Shown here: in pieces, positions 18,096 through 25,911 of the stretch | Layout: the number at the start of each line of letters is the position of its first letter | Numbering within the stretch: position 1 is the stretch's first letter | Notes under the pieces: model-generated | The model's input: the letters and a program-made list of their open reading frames with translations, nothing else | Databases searched by the model: none | Told to the model about the DNA's origin: nothing | Source of the DNA: Gaiellasilicea sp963745775 | GTDB taxonomy: Bacteria > Actinomycetota > Thermoleophilia > Gaiellales > Gaiellaceae | Direction: 5' to 3' | NCBI GenBank assembly: GCA_963745775.1 | Contig: CAVUYY010000009.1 | Location: forward strand, 124,001 to 188,000 | Length of the DNA: 64,000 nt | Translations under genes and position numbers: made by a program

Positions 18096-19406
18096 ATGAC
18101 GCTGACCCTCCCGTCCCAGAAGCACCTCCAGGCTTTCGTGATCGAGGGCGGCCAGCCGCTCGGCGGCAGCGTCCGGGCCTCCGGGAACAAGAACGGCGTC
18201 CTGCCCGTGCTCGCCGCCTGCGTGCTCGCGAGCGAGCCCGTGCAGCTGACGAACGTGCCGCGGATCCGAGACGTGACGACGATGCTCGCGCTCCTCGACG
18301 ACATCGGAGCCGAGGTCGAGTGGACGGGCCCGAACGAGGTTCGGGTCGACTCGTCGGCCGTGCACAAGTCGGAGCTCGACGAGGAGCTCTGCCGGCGGAT
18401 CCGGGCGTCGTTCCTGCTCGCAGGGCCCCTGCTCTCGCGGTTCGGCAGGGCGACCGTGCCGCCGCCGGGCGGCGACGTGATCGGCCGGCGTAGGCTCGAC
18501 CCGCACATGCACGCCTTCGCCGAGCTCGGGGTCGAGATCTCCCTGAACGGCCGCTACGAGATGCGGACGAGCGGTCTCCGCGGCAAGCACGTCTTCCTCG
18601 ACGAGCCCAGCGTCATGGCGACCGAGAACGCGGTCATGGCGGCTGTCCTCGCCGAAGGCGAGACCGTGATCGGCAACGCCGCGTGCGAGCCGCACGTCCA
18701 GGATCTCTGTCGCTTCCTCGTCTCGCTCGGCGCCGACATCGAGGGGATCGAGTCGAACGTGCTCCGGATCTGCGGCGTCCCAAGCCTCCGCGGCGGCGAG
18801 TGGCGGATCGCGCCCGAGCACATCGAGGTCGGGAGCTTCATCGGGATGGCGGCCGTGACCGGCGGCGACATCACGATCACGGATCTCGTCTCGAAGGATC
18901 TGGCTCCGATCATCCCCGCGTTCGAGCGGCTCGGGGTGCGAGTCGAGGTGGGGGAGTCGAGCGTCCGGATCCCGCCCGGCCAGGAGCTCGTGATCCAGGA
19001 CGACCACGGTGGCGCGATTCCGAAGATCGAAGACGGCCCGTGGCCGCAGTTCCCGGCCGACCTCACGTCGATCGCGCTCACGGTCGCGACCCAGGCCCAG
19101 GGCACGATCCTGATCTTCGAGAAGATGTTCGAGAGCCGCCTCTTCTTCGTCGACAAGCTGGTGTCGATGGGCGCCCGGATCATCCTCTGCGACCCGCACC
19201 GCGCCGTCGTCACGGGCAAGGCGCACCTCTACGCGCAGCGGATGTCGAGCCCGGACATCCGCGCCGGGATGGCGATGCTGATCGCCGCGCTCTGCGCCGA
19301 GGGCACCTCGACGATCGGCGAGGCGTACCAGATCGACAAGGGCTACGAACGGATCGACGAGCGTCTGCGCGCCCTCGGCGCTCGAATCGAGCGGATAGAT
19401 CTCTAG
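18096..19406 (+). CDS. murA: UDP-N-acetylglucosamine 1-carboxyvinyltransferase
   Basis: Adds enolpyruvate from PEP to UDP-GlcNAc, the first committed step of peptidoglycan synthesis. 436 residues of the EPSP-synthase-like fold: 'GSVRASGNKNGVLPVLAA' at the UDP-sugar site, 'GIEVTDL'-type repeat halves and 'FESRLFFVDKLVSMGA'. The loop that carries Cys115 in E. coli reads 'VPPPGGDVIGRRRLD', with Asp in its place, as in mycobacteria; such enzymes are intrinsically insensitive to fosfomycin. The ATG at 18096 is chosen because upstream codons overlap the HD gene and lack similarity. Heads a long co-directional run. Confidence 0.96.
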   Translation: MTLTLPSQKHLQAFVIEGGQPLGGSVRASGNKNGVLPVLAACVLASEPVQLTNVPRIRDVTTMLALLDDIGAEVEWTGPNEVRVDSSAVHKSELDEELCRRIRASFLLAGPLLSRFGRATVPPPGGDVIGRRRLDPHMHAFAELGVEISLNGRYEMRTSGLRGKHVFLDEPSVMATENAVMAAVLAEGETVIGNAACEPHVQDLCRFLVSLGADIEGIESNVLRICGVPSLRGGEWRIAPEHIEVGSFIGMAAVTGGDITITDLVSKDLAPIIPAFERLGVRVEVGESSVRIPPGQELVIQDDHGGAIPKIEDGPWPQFPADLTSIALTVATQAQGTILIFEKMFESRLFFVDKLVSMGARIILCDPHRAVVTGKAHLYAQRMSSPDIRAGMAMLIAALCAEGTSTIGEAYQIDKGYERIDERLRALGARIERIDL

Positions 19407-19412
19407 CTCGTA

Positions 19413-19901
19413 GTGGCTGCTCGAGTCGCACCAGCCGGCGCCGGCGCGATCAACGTCGCAACCGGCGTGCCGGTGCTCGACCACCTGCTGACGCTGCTCG
19501 CCCGCAGCGGTCGCTTCGAGCTGTCGCTGGAGCTCGCTCCCGGCGAGGCCGAGGCGGAGGTCGCGGAGGCGGGTCGCGCGCTCGGAGCTGCGTTCGAGCC
19601 GCTCCTCCGCGCGGATTCGGCGGCCGGCCACGGCTCGGCGCTCGTGCCGGCGCAGGAGGCGCTGGCGCAGGTTGCGCTCGAAGTCTCCCCGGAGTCGCTG
19701 ATCGCGTCGAACGTCGATCTCTCGGCAGCTCGCGCGGGCGGGCTCCATTCCGACCTCGCCGCTCGCTTCCTCGAGTCCTTCGCCGACGCGGCCGGCCTGA
19801 CCCTGCACGTGCGGCTGATCGACGGCGAGGACTCGCAACACGTGCTCGAGGCGATCTTCAAGGCGCTCGGCGGTGCGTTGGCGCAGGCCAGCCGGGCCTA
19901 A
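19413..19901 (+). CDS. HisB-like protein lacking half of the metal site
   Basis: 162 residues with clear similarity to imidazoleglycerol-phosphate dehydratase: 'GVPVLDHLLTLLARSGRFEL' near the start and 'LTLHVRLIDGEDSQHVLEAI' near the end. The first catalytic repeat, normally D-D-H-H-T-V-E-D, is replaced by 'EAEVAEAGRALG', removing its His and Glu ligands. The second repeat keeps His in 'QHVLEA' but not the double His. A true HisB binds two Mn ions, so this protein should not dehydrate IGP. It is in frame and undamaged, and lies between murA and ridA with no other his gene. Role unknown. Confidence 0.72.
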   Translation: MAARVAPAGAGAINVATGVPVLDHLLTLLARSGRFELSLELAPGEAEAEVAEAGRALGAAFEPLLRADSAAGHGSALVPAQEALAQVALEVSPESLIASNVDLSAARAGGLHSDLAARFLESFADAAGLTLHVRLIDGEDSQHVLEAIFKALGGALAQASRA

Positions 19902-19919
19902 CCAGTCAAGGAGAGAGAC

Positions 19920-20309
19920 ATGGCAGAGAAGGAGATCGTGCGGACGGAGCAGGCCCCGGCGCCGTTCCAGGGCGCGCCCTACAACCAGGCGGTGAAGACC
20001 GGCGGGCTCGTCTTCGTCGCCGGTCAGCTCGGGCTGCGCCCGGGCGAGAAAGAGATGGTCGGCCCGGGAATCGAAGAGCAGACCGAGCAGGTGCTCCGGA
20101 ACCTGCGCGCGATCCTCGAGGAAGCGGGCAGCGGGCTCGAGCAGCTCGTCAAGACGACGGTCTTCCTCCAGGATCTCGGCGACTTCGCCGCGATGAACGA
20201 GGTCTATGCGCGCCACGTCGGCGACCGCCCTCCTGCGCGCTCCACGGTCGAGGTCGCGGCACTGCCCTCCGGCGCGCTCGTCGAGATCGAGGCGGTCGCC
20301 GCGCTCTGA
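19920..20309 (+). CDS. ridA: RidA family enamine/imine deaminase
   Basis: 129 residues, the normal RidA size. It has 'GGLVFVAGQLGLRPG', 'VFLQDLGDFAAMNEVY' and the substrate-binding Arg in 'PPARSTVEVAALP'. RidA hydrolyses reactive 2-aminoacrylate and related imines made by PLP enzymes. A good Shine-Dalgarno (AAGGAGAGA) precedes the ATG. Confidence 0.94.
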   Translation: MAEKEIVRTEQAPAPFQGAPYNQAVKTGGLVFVAGQLGLRPGEKEMVGPGIEEQTEQVLRNLRAILEEAGSGLEQLVKTTVFLQDLGDFAAMNEVYARHVGDRPPARSTVEVAALPSGALVEIEAVAAL

Positions 20310-20318
20310 CCCGCCACA

Positions 20319-21778
20319 ATGGTCGGCGTGTGGGGCTCAGTCGCCGACTACGTCCATTCGCTCGGGCTCGACGCCTACGTCGTCGGGGGGCGCGGTTCGC
20401 AACGAGCTGCTCGGGCTTCCCGTCGAGGAGCGCGACTTCGTCGTGCCCGGGGTCGGACACGCCGAGCTGCGCGCGGCGCTCGAGCCGCACGGGAAGGTGG
20501 AGGATCTGATCGTCGCGGAGCAGCGGATCGGCGTGCGCTTCCTCCCGCGAGACCGGGAGGCGCGGGCCCTTCAACCAGCGGGGATCGACTTCGCGCCGCC
20601 GCGCGTCGAGCGCTCGACGGGGCCGGGCCGCCACGACTTCGAGATCGCCGCCGACGCCTCGATCTCGTTGCGCGAGGACATGGCGCGTCGCGACTTCACA
20701 GTGAACGCGATCGCGCGCCGGCTGGCGACGGGCGAGCTGGTCGACCCGCTCGGCGGGCTGGCGGATCTCGAGCGCCGGATCCTGCGAACGACGAGCGAGC
20801 TGAGCTTCCAGGACGATCCGCTGCGGATCGTGCGCGGTCTCCGGTTCGTCTCGCAGCTCGGCTTCGACCTCGATCCCGAGACGGAGCGGCAGATGAGGGA
20901 ATGGGCGCCGCGACTCGTCCACGTCTCCGGCGAGCGGATCGGAGGCGGGCTCGCGAGCGACGGCCAGGGAGAGCTCTCGAAGCTCCTCCTCGGCGCCGCG
21001 CCGGCGAAGGCGCTCCGGCTCGCGCGCGACACCGGCGCGCTCGTCCAGATCCTGCCCGAGCTCGAACCGGCGATCGGCTTCGACCAGGAGAGCCGCTACC
21101 ACGAGCTGCCGCTCGACGAGCACCTCTTCCGCGTCGTCCAGGCGACCGCCGACGCCGGCGCGCGGCTCCGCGTCCGCCTCGCGGCGCTCTTCCACGATGC
21201 GGGCAAGCCCGAGTCGGCCTGGCGCGGCACGGACGGCCGGCTCCACTTCTACGCGCACGCCGAGCTCGGCAAGCGCGCGCACGAGGAGATCGGGGCGGAG
21301 CTCGTGGCGGCTGCGCTCTCGCGACTTCGCTATCCGGTGCGGCTGGCAGCGGCCGTCACGCGCATCGTCCGCGAGCACATGTTCGACGTGCCCGAGCGGA
21401 CGCTGCCCTTGCGCGCGCGCAGGTTTCTCGCCCGGCACGGCGAGGATGGCGCCCTCGACCTGCTCGCCCACAAGGATGCGGATCTCCGGGGGAAGCGGCT
21501 GGCCGTGAGCGAAAGGACGCTCGCCGAGCTCGAGACGCTCGAGCGCTTCCGCGCGGCGGTCGACGGACGAGCGCACGTCGGTCTACCGGCTCGAGCACCT
21601 CGCCGTCGACGGCGACGACCTGATCGCGCTCGGCTGGAAGCCGTCGCCCGAGCTCGGCGCGGCCCTCGCGAGCCTGCTCCACTCTGTGATCGGCGAGCCC
21701 GCCCTCAACTCCCGCGACTGGCTCTTGGCCGAGGCGGAGCGCCTGCTGGCGGGTCAGCACGCTCGGCGTACCCTCTGA
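20319..21778 (+). CDS. cca: CCA tRNA nucleotidyltransferase / poly(A) polymerase family (frameshifted twice)
   Basis: Class II nucleotidyltransferase that builds or repairs the tRNA CCA end; the tRNA-Pro in this window lacks an encoded CCA. The N-terminal GG motif is 'VVGG-AVRNELLG', the next region 'EERDFVVPG' has Glu where the first Asp of DxD is usual, and 'RRDFTVNAIARR' follows. A C-terminal HD domain shows 'RLAALFHDAGKPES'. Frame breaks: an extra G in the run of six at 20385-20390, and an extra base near 21580 before 'TSVYRLEHLAVDG'. Both are single insertions in an essential gene, arguing for sequence error. Confidence 0.88.
21769..21774 (+). promoter_or_regulatory. Leaderless -10 element of pgeF
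   Basis: TACCCT ends 6 nt before the GTG at 21781, within the end of cca. It predicts an internal leaderless promoter for the pgeF-yggS pair. Confidence 0.4.
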
Positions 21779-21780
21779 GC

Positions 21781-22479
21781 GTGATTCGCTGGGATGTTGC
21801 CGGCCCGTACGAGGTCGTCTTCGCGACGCGGGAAGGCGGCGTCAGCGAGGGCCCGTTCGCCTCGCTCAACCTCGGGCGGCTCACGGGCGACGACGTCGAG
21901 CGCGTCGACGAGAACCGGCGGCTGCTCTGCGCGGAGGTCGGCTGCGCGCCGGAGCGGCTGGCGATCAACCGCCAGATCCACTCGACGCTCGTGCATCGCG
22001 CCGCCGCGGGCGTGCGCGGCGAGCCGGGCGACGGCCTCTGGACGGACGAGCCCGACCTGCCGATCCTCGCCTTCGCCGCGGACTGCCTGCCGATCGCGCT
22101 CGTCCGCTCGAACGGCGACATCCCGGCGGCCGCCGTTGCCCACGCCGGCTGGCGAGGTCTGCTCGCGGGCGTCGTCGCACGTGCGGTCGACGCTCTCGGT
22201 GGCGGCGTTCGCGCCTGCATCGGCCCTGCAATCGGGCCGTGCTGCTACGAGGTCGGGCCTGAGGTGGGGGAGCCGTTCGCGCGTGCCTTCGGCGCCGATG
22301 TCGTGGACGGGCGCCGGCTCGACCTCTGGACGTCGGCGGAACGCGCACTCCGGGCGGCGGGAGCGGACGAGGTCGAGCGGCTCGACCTCTGCACGGCCTG
22401 CAACCCGGACCGCTTCTTCTCGCACCGGCGAACCGGCAAGCCCCGCGGCGTCCAGGGCGTGATCGCGCGTGTCGCCTGA
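21781..22479 (+). CDS. pgeF: PgeF/YfiH-type laccase-domain protein (purine nucleoside phosphorylase family)
   Basis: 232 residues. The zinc/copper-site residues typical of the family are present: 'RQIHSTLVH', 'FAADCLPIAL' and 'AVAHAGWRGLLAG'. Characterised members act on purine nucleosides or edit peptidoglycan precursors, preventing L-Ser misincorporation. The second role fits the neighbours yggS, sepF and yggT, a conserved division-linked cluster. GTG start; the end overlaps the GTG of yggS. Confidence 0.92.
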   Translation: MIRWDVAGPYEVVFATREGGVSEGPFASLNLGRLTGDDVERVDENRRLLCAEVGCAPERLAINRQIHSTLVHRAAAGVRGEPGDGLWTDEPDLPILAFAADCLPIALVRSNGDIPAAAVAHAGWRGLLAGVVARAVDALGGGVRACIGPAIGPCCYEVGPEVGEPFARAFGADVVDGRRLDLWTSAERALRAAGADEVERLDLCTACNPDRFFSHRRTGKPRGVQGVIARVA

Positions 22480-23083
22480 GCCTGCCTCGGTGGAGACGAT
22501 CCGAGCGGCATACGCCCGGATCCGGGACGACGTCGGCTCTGGAGTCACGATCGTCGCCGCGACGAAGTACGCGTCCCTCGAGCAGATGGCGCTGCTCGCC
22601 GAGGCCGGGGTCGAGGTCGTGGGCGAGAATCGAGCGCAGGATCTGGAGCGCAAGCACGCCGTTTACGGCGACACCTTCCGCTGGCACTTCATCGGCCGCC
22701 TGCAGTCGAACAAGGTCAAGATCGTGAACCGAATCTGCGAGCTCGTTCATTCGCTGGAGTCGGAATCCGCAGCGCGTCGGCTCGAGGTGCCCGCGCTCGT
22801 CGAGGTGAATCTCTCCGGTGAGGAGTCGAAGGCCGGAATCGCGCCGGACGCGCTTGCGGACTTCCTGACGTCGTTCCCGCACGCGAGAGGCCTGATGACG
22901 ATGCCGCCGGCGTCGGCCGATCCCGAGGCCTCACGGCCGGCGTTCCGCCGCCTTCGGGAGCTCGCTGCCGCCCACGGCCTCGCCGAGCTCTCGATGGGAA
23001 CGAGCCAGGACTACCGAGTTGCGGCCGAGGAAGGCGCGACACTGATCCGGATCGGAGCCGTCCTCTTCGGCCCCGTCCGGTAG
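22469..23083 (+). CDS. yggS: YggS/PLPBP family pyridoxal phosphate-binding protein
   Basis: 204 residues, a single-domain alanine-racemase-like barrel. The PLP Lys is in 'VAATKYASLEQM'; other landmarks are 'GENRAQDLERK', 'WHFIGRLQSNKVK' and 'LSMGTSQDYRVA'. The family maintains vitamin B6 and amino acid homeostasis rather than catalysing a known reaction. The start GTG overlaps the pgeF stop, and the gene sits upstream of sepF as in many Gram-positive genomes. Confidence 0.94.
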   Translation: MSPEPASVETIRAAYARIRDDVGSGVTIVAATKYASLEQMALLAEAGVEVVGENRAQDLERKHAVYGDTFRWHFIGRLQSNKVKIVNRICELVHSLESESAARRLEVPALVEVNLSGEESKAGIAPDALADFLTSFPHARGLMTMPPASADPEASRPAFRRLRELAAAHGLAELSMGTSQDYRVAAEEGATLIRIGAVLFGPVR

Positions 23084-23130
23084 AGCGGGGTGGGTTCGAT
23101 CCGGCGGCGGCGGTACCATCCCGTGCTGGC

Positions 23131-23679
23131 ATGGGCTTTTCGGACGTCTGGAATCGCACGCTCGTCTACTTCGGGATCGCCGAGGAGGACGACTGGGAGG
23201 ACGAGGACGGACTCGCGACGAACGAGGAGCTCGAGCGCACGTATGGAGCGCGAGAGCGCGCGAACGTGAGGCGCCTGCAGCCCCGGCGCGGCCGGGATTT
23301 CGAGGACTGGAGCGACCCGGAGCCGGCCGCTGCGGGCACAGCGGAGCTGCGTCCTCCTGCGCGGCTGCGGGGGGTCGAGTCGGCGCCGAACCCGGCGAAC
23401 GTGAAGGTGCACCTGATCCTCCCGAGGAGCTTCAACGACGCCCAGCAGATCGCCGACCGCTTCAAGGACGGCGTCCCGGTGATCCTGAACCTCCAGAGCG
23501 CCGACCAGGAGCTCTCGAAGCGTCTGATCGACTTCGCGAGCGGCCTCACCTACGCGCTCGACGGCGGCATGCAGCGGGTCGCCGACAAGGTCTTCCTGCT
23601 CACGCCGCGCAACGTCGAGGTCTCCGCCGAAGAGCGGGCAAGAATGCTCGAACGCGGCGGCTTCTTCAACCAGGCGTAA
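23131..23679 (+). CDS. sepF: Cell division protein SepF
   Basis: 182 residues. A short N-terminal amphipathic segment ('MGFSDVWNRTLVYFGI') could bind the membrane, followed by an acidic linker. The C-terminal SepF core reads 'VHLILPRSFNDAQQIADRF', 'VILNLQSADQELSKRLIDFA' and 'VFLLTPRNVEVS'. SepF anchors FtsZ to the membrane in bacteria without FtsA. A possible -10 (TACCAT, 23111-23116) precedes the ATG by about 14 nt. Confidence 0.95.
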   Translation: MGFSDVWNRTLVYFGIAEEDDWEDEDGLATNEELERTYGARERANVRRLQPRRGRDFEDWSDPEPAAAGTAELRPPARLRGVESAPNPANVKVHLILPRSFNDAQQIADRFKDGVPVILNLQSADQELSKRLIDFASGLTYALDGGMQRVADKVFLLTPRNVEVSAEERARMLERGGFFNQA

Positions 23680-23691
23680 TTTGTTGCGCAA

Positions 23692-23781
23692 GTGGGGCAT
23701 CCGCAGAAGCGGATGCCCCACGCGCGAAGACCCCTAAAGGAGCCGCTTTCGCGGCTCACCAGCTCGAGGGTCGGCCTCGAG
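23692..23781 (+). terminator. Three consecutive hairpins between sepF and yggT
   Basis: First, GTGGGGCATCCGC (23692-23704), loop AGAA, GCGGATGCCCCAC (23709-23721), a perfect 13-bp stem. Second, GAGCCGC-TTTC-GCGGCTC at 23740-23757. Third, CTCGAGG-GTCGG-CCTCGAG at 23763-23781. No T tract follows. The stretch could attenuate or process the transcript between the two genes. The 19 bases at 23721-23739 recur after another hairpin at 48566-48584. Confidence 0.6.
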
Positions 23782-23817
23782 GTAGGAAAGATGGTGCCCG
23801 GATCGAAGCTCAGAGCC

Positions 23818-24132
23818 ATGGGCGACCATCTCGCCGTTCTGGCGCTGCTCTTCGACACGGCCACGTCCGTTCAGCGCTTCGTGGACACGTTCATCTACGT
23901 CTACATCCTCCTGATCTTCGCCTACATCCTGACCTCGCTCGTCCGGTTGCCCTACCGGCCGTGGCTGAACAGGTTGCAGCGCTTCCTCTACGACGTCTGC
24001 GATCCGTACCTGCGGATCTTCAGGCGCTTCATCCCGCCCGTCGGACCGCTCGACCTGTCGCCGATGGTCGCGGTGATCAGCCTGATCGTGCTGCAGCAGA
24101 TCATCGACGCCGTGATCCAGGCAGTCCTCTAG
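23818..24132 (+). CDS. YggT family membrane protein
   Basis: 104 residues with two hydrophobic helices ('FIYVYILLIFAYILTSLV' and 'MVAVISLIVLQQIIDAVI') separated by a basic loop 'DPYLRIFRRFIPPVGPLDLSP', which is the YggT signature. The family is linked to division or osmotic functions and typically lies after sepF. The ATG at 23818 gives the usual family length; an ATG at 23791 preceded by AGGAAAG is the alternative. A longer reading from 23692 would begin inside a hairpin and is rejected. Confidence 0.88.
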   Translation: MGDHLAVLALLFDTATSVQRFVDTFIYVYILLIFAYILTSLVRLPYRPWLNRLQRFLYDVCDPYLRIFRRFIPPVGPLDLSPMVAVISLIVLQQIIDAVIQAVL

Positions 24133-24145
24133 GAAGGAGCGGTCG

Positions 24146-24613
24146 ATGGCGATCACACCTGTCGAGATCCGGCACATCCAGCTCGCGAAGGGATTCCGCG
24201 GCTATCGCGCGGCCGCCGTGGAGCGCCTGCTCGCGGACATCGCGGAGGACTTCGAGGAGGTCTGGCGCCAGCGAGCCGATCTCTCGGACAAGGTCGAGCA
24301 GCTCGAGAACGACCTCCAGCGCCACCGGGAGCTCGAGGGCCTGCTCCGCTCGACCCTCGTCTCGGCCGAGCGCTCCGCCCAGGAGCTGAAGGATCAAGCC
24401 AGGCGCGACGCGGACTCGATCGTCGCCGAGGCTCACGGCGAGGCCCGAGCCGTGACGCGACGCGCGGCCGCCGAGCGCGAGCGGCTCGACCGCGAGGTGC
24501 GCCGGATCACGTCGCTGCTCCGTTCGGCGCTCGAGGGCGTCGAAGATGCGGGGATCGACGCGCGCGAGCCGGTCGGGGAGTCGACCGGCGAGATCCGCAG
24601 GCTGATCTCCTAG
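24146..24613 (+). CDS. divIVA: DivIVA domain protein
   Basis: 155 residues. The N-terminal DivIVA domain contains 'MAITPVEIRHIQLAKGFRGY', matching the membrane-binding start of the family, followed by a long coiled coil with Arg/Glu/Ala heptads. DivIVA/Wag31 marks poles and septa and directs wall growth in actinobacteria. At this length it is shorter than Wag31. A strong ribosome site (AGGAAGGAG) precedes the ATG. Last gene of the pgeF-yggS-sepF-yggT-divIVA division cluster. Confidence 0.92.
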   Translation: MAITPVEIRHIQLAKGFRGYRAAAVERLLADIAEDFEEVWRQRADLSDKVEQLENDLQRHRELEGLLRSTLVSAERSAQELKDQARRDADSIVAEAHGEARAVTRRAAAERERLDREVRRITSLLRSALEGVEDAGIDAREPVGESTGEIRRLIS

Positions 24614-24620
24614 CGGCATC

Positions 24621-24626
24621 TATCCT
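24621..24626 (+). promoter_or_regulatory. Leaderless -10 element before the DUF167 gene
   Basis: TATCCT ends 6 nt before a GTG at 24633. That GTG is in the frame of the C-terminal half of the DUF167 protein, so the native start may be there rather than the ATG at 24653. Confidence 0.4.
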
Positions 24627-24652
24627 GCGAGCGTGAGCGGCGCGACCACCCG

Positions 24653-24947
24653 ATGCGGCCCGCGCCTGCGACCGTACGACTGCGGCTTCGCGTCGCGCCG
24701 GGTGCCGCGAGCACGGCGATCGTCGGCCGCCACGGCGACGCCTGGAAGGTGCGTGTCGCCGCCGCGCCGGAGCAGGGCAAGGCGAACGCTGCCGTGCTCG
24801 GCCTGCTCGCCGAGACGCTCGCGTGCCCGCTCGAGCGTGATCCTTCCCGGCGCGGCATCGCGCGACAAGCTGGTGGAGCTGACCGGGCTCGACGCCGAGG
24901 AGATCGACCGACGCCTCGCCGCCGCGGGGAGACAGGAGAGAGCATGA
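24653..24947 (+). CDS. DUF167/YggU family protein (frameshifted)
   Basis: Small alpha/beta protein of unknown function. The body 'VRLRLRVAPGAASTAIVGRH' and 'WKVRVAAAPEQGKANAA' continues, after one extra base near 24835, with 'SVILPGAASRDKLVELTGL', which is the family C-terminus. The start could be the ATG at 24653 or the GTG at 24633 if a second small frame change is present. The family commonly follows yggT. The stop overlaps the ATG of the next gene. Confidence 0.78.
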
Positions 24948-25312
24948 CGACCACCGACACGGATCGCTTCCGGGACGCGCTCCACGAGCACCGCGCGCGG
25001 CTCCTGGAGACGATCGAGCGGCACGACATCGGCGGCTCCTCGCTGACCGACGAGACCGGGGAGCTCTCCGGCTCGACCTCCGACAACCACCTTGCGGATT
25101 CGGCGAGCGAGACCTACGAGCGCGAGCTCGAGGAGGGACTCGAGGAGGATGCGCAGGCGCAGCTCCGGGAGGTCGACGACGCACTCGTGCGGATCGAGGA
25201 CGGCACCTACGGCACCTGTACGGCCTGCGGCAAGAAGATTCCCGCCGCGCGGCTCGAGGCGGTTCCCTGGACGACGCTCTGCATCGACGATGCTCGGAGG
25301 CTCGCTCGTTGA
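24944..25312 (+). CDS. TraR/DksA-type zinc-finger protein
   Basis: 122 residues: an N-terminal helical hairpin ('HRARLLETIERHDIGG...', then 'ETYERELEEGLEEDAQAQL') and a C-terminal zinc finger 'GTCTACGKKIPAARLEAVP' ending 'TTLCIDDARR'. Only three Cys are present; the fourth ligand position is Asp. Relatives bind the secondary channel of RNA polymerase or act as stress regulators. The start overlaps the DUF167 stop (ATGA), and the end overlaps the TTG start of lspA. Confidence 0.85.
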   Translation: MTTTDTDRFRDALHEHRARLLETIERHDIGGSSLTDETGELSGSTSDNHLADSASETYERELEEGLEEDAQAQLREVDDALVRIEDGTYGTCTACGKKIPAARLEAVPWTTLCIDDARRLAR

Positions 25313-25911
25313 ACGCCCCCGCGCGCAAGGAGCCCCCGCGCTCGCCCGACGTCCGCATCGGCTCGACGACGAACGCGCTGCGGCCGATCTCGGCCGCCGA
25401 ACGGCCGCTGGGCGCCGGCACGAGGCAATGGGTCGGGCTCGGCGCGATCGCCGTGGCGGCGGTCGGTGCCGACCAGCTCACGAAGCAGGTGGTCGCCCGG
25501 ACCCTCGCGCTCGGCGAAGAGGTGGAGATCGTCGGACCGTTCTCGATCCATCACGTCCAGAACTCCGGGATCGCGTTCGGCTTGTTCTCCCAGGCGACCT
25601 CGGTCGTGATCGTCCTGACGGCGCTCGCCGTCGCGTGGATGCTCGTCTTCTTCGCCCGCTCCGGCAGCCGGCACCCGATCCTCCCGGTCGCGCTCGGCTT
25701 CGTGCTCGGCGGCAGCATCGCGAACCTCGTCGACCGGATCCGGCTCGGCCACGTCACGGACTTCCTCGACGTTCGCTACTGGCCGGCCTTCAATCTCGCC
25801 GACACCTTCATCGTCGTCGGAGTCGCGATCCTCTTCGCCGCGCTCGCCGGATCCGACCGGCAATCGCGACGACCGCGGCCTCTTGGCAACTCTCCGCTTT
25901 CGCGCCCCTGA
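25309..25911 (+). CDS. lspA: Lipoprotein signal peptidase
   Basis: Aspartic membrane peptidase that removes the signal peptide of diacylglyceryl-modified prolipoproteins. 200 residues with four hydrophobic segments and the two catalytic Asp regions 'GGSIANLVDRIRLG' and 'FNLADTFIVVGVA'; 'DQLTKQVV' and 'HVQNSGIAFGLF' are also diagnostic. The N-terminal ~40 residues before the first helix are longer than usual. TTG start overlapping the previous stop. Its likely clients include the lipoprotein at 31631. Confidence 0.94.
   Translation: MNAPARKEPPRSPDVRIGSTTNALRPISAAERPLGAGTRQWVGLGAIAVAAVGADQLTKQVVARTLALGEEVEIVGPFSIHHVQNSGIAFGLFSQATSVVIVLTALAVAWMLVFFARSGSRHPILPVALGFVLGGSIANLVDRIRLGHVTDFLDVRYWPAFNLADTFIVVGVAILFAALAGSDRQSRRPRPLGNSPLSRP

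Noticed and set aside
23692..23817. An upstream GTG start for yggT
   Set aside because: The GTG is the first arm of a perfect hairpin, and the added residues are unlike the family.
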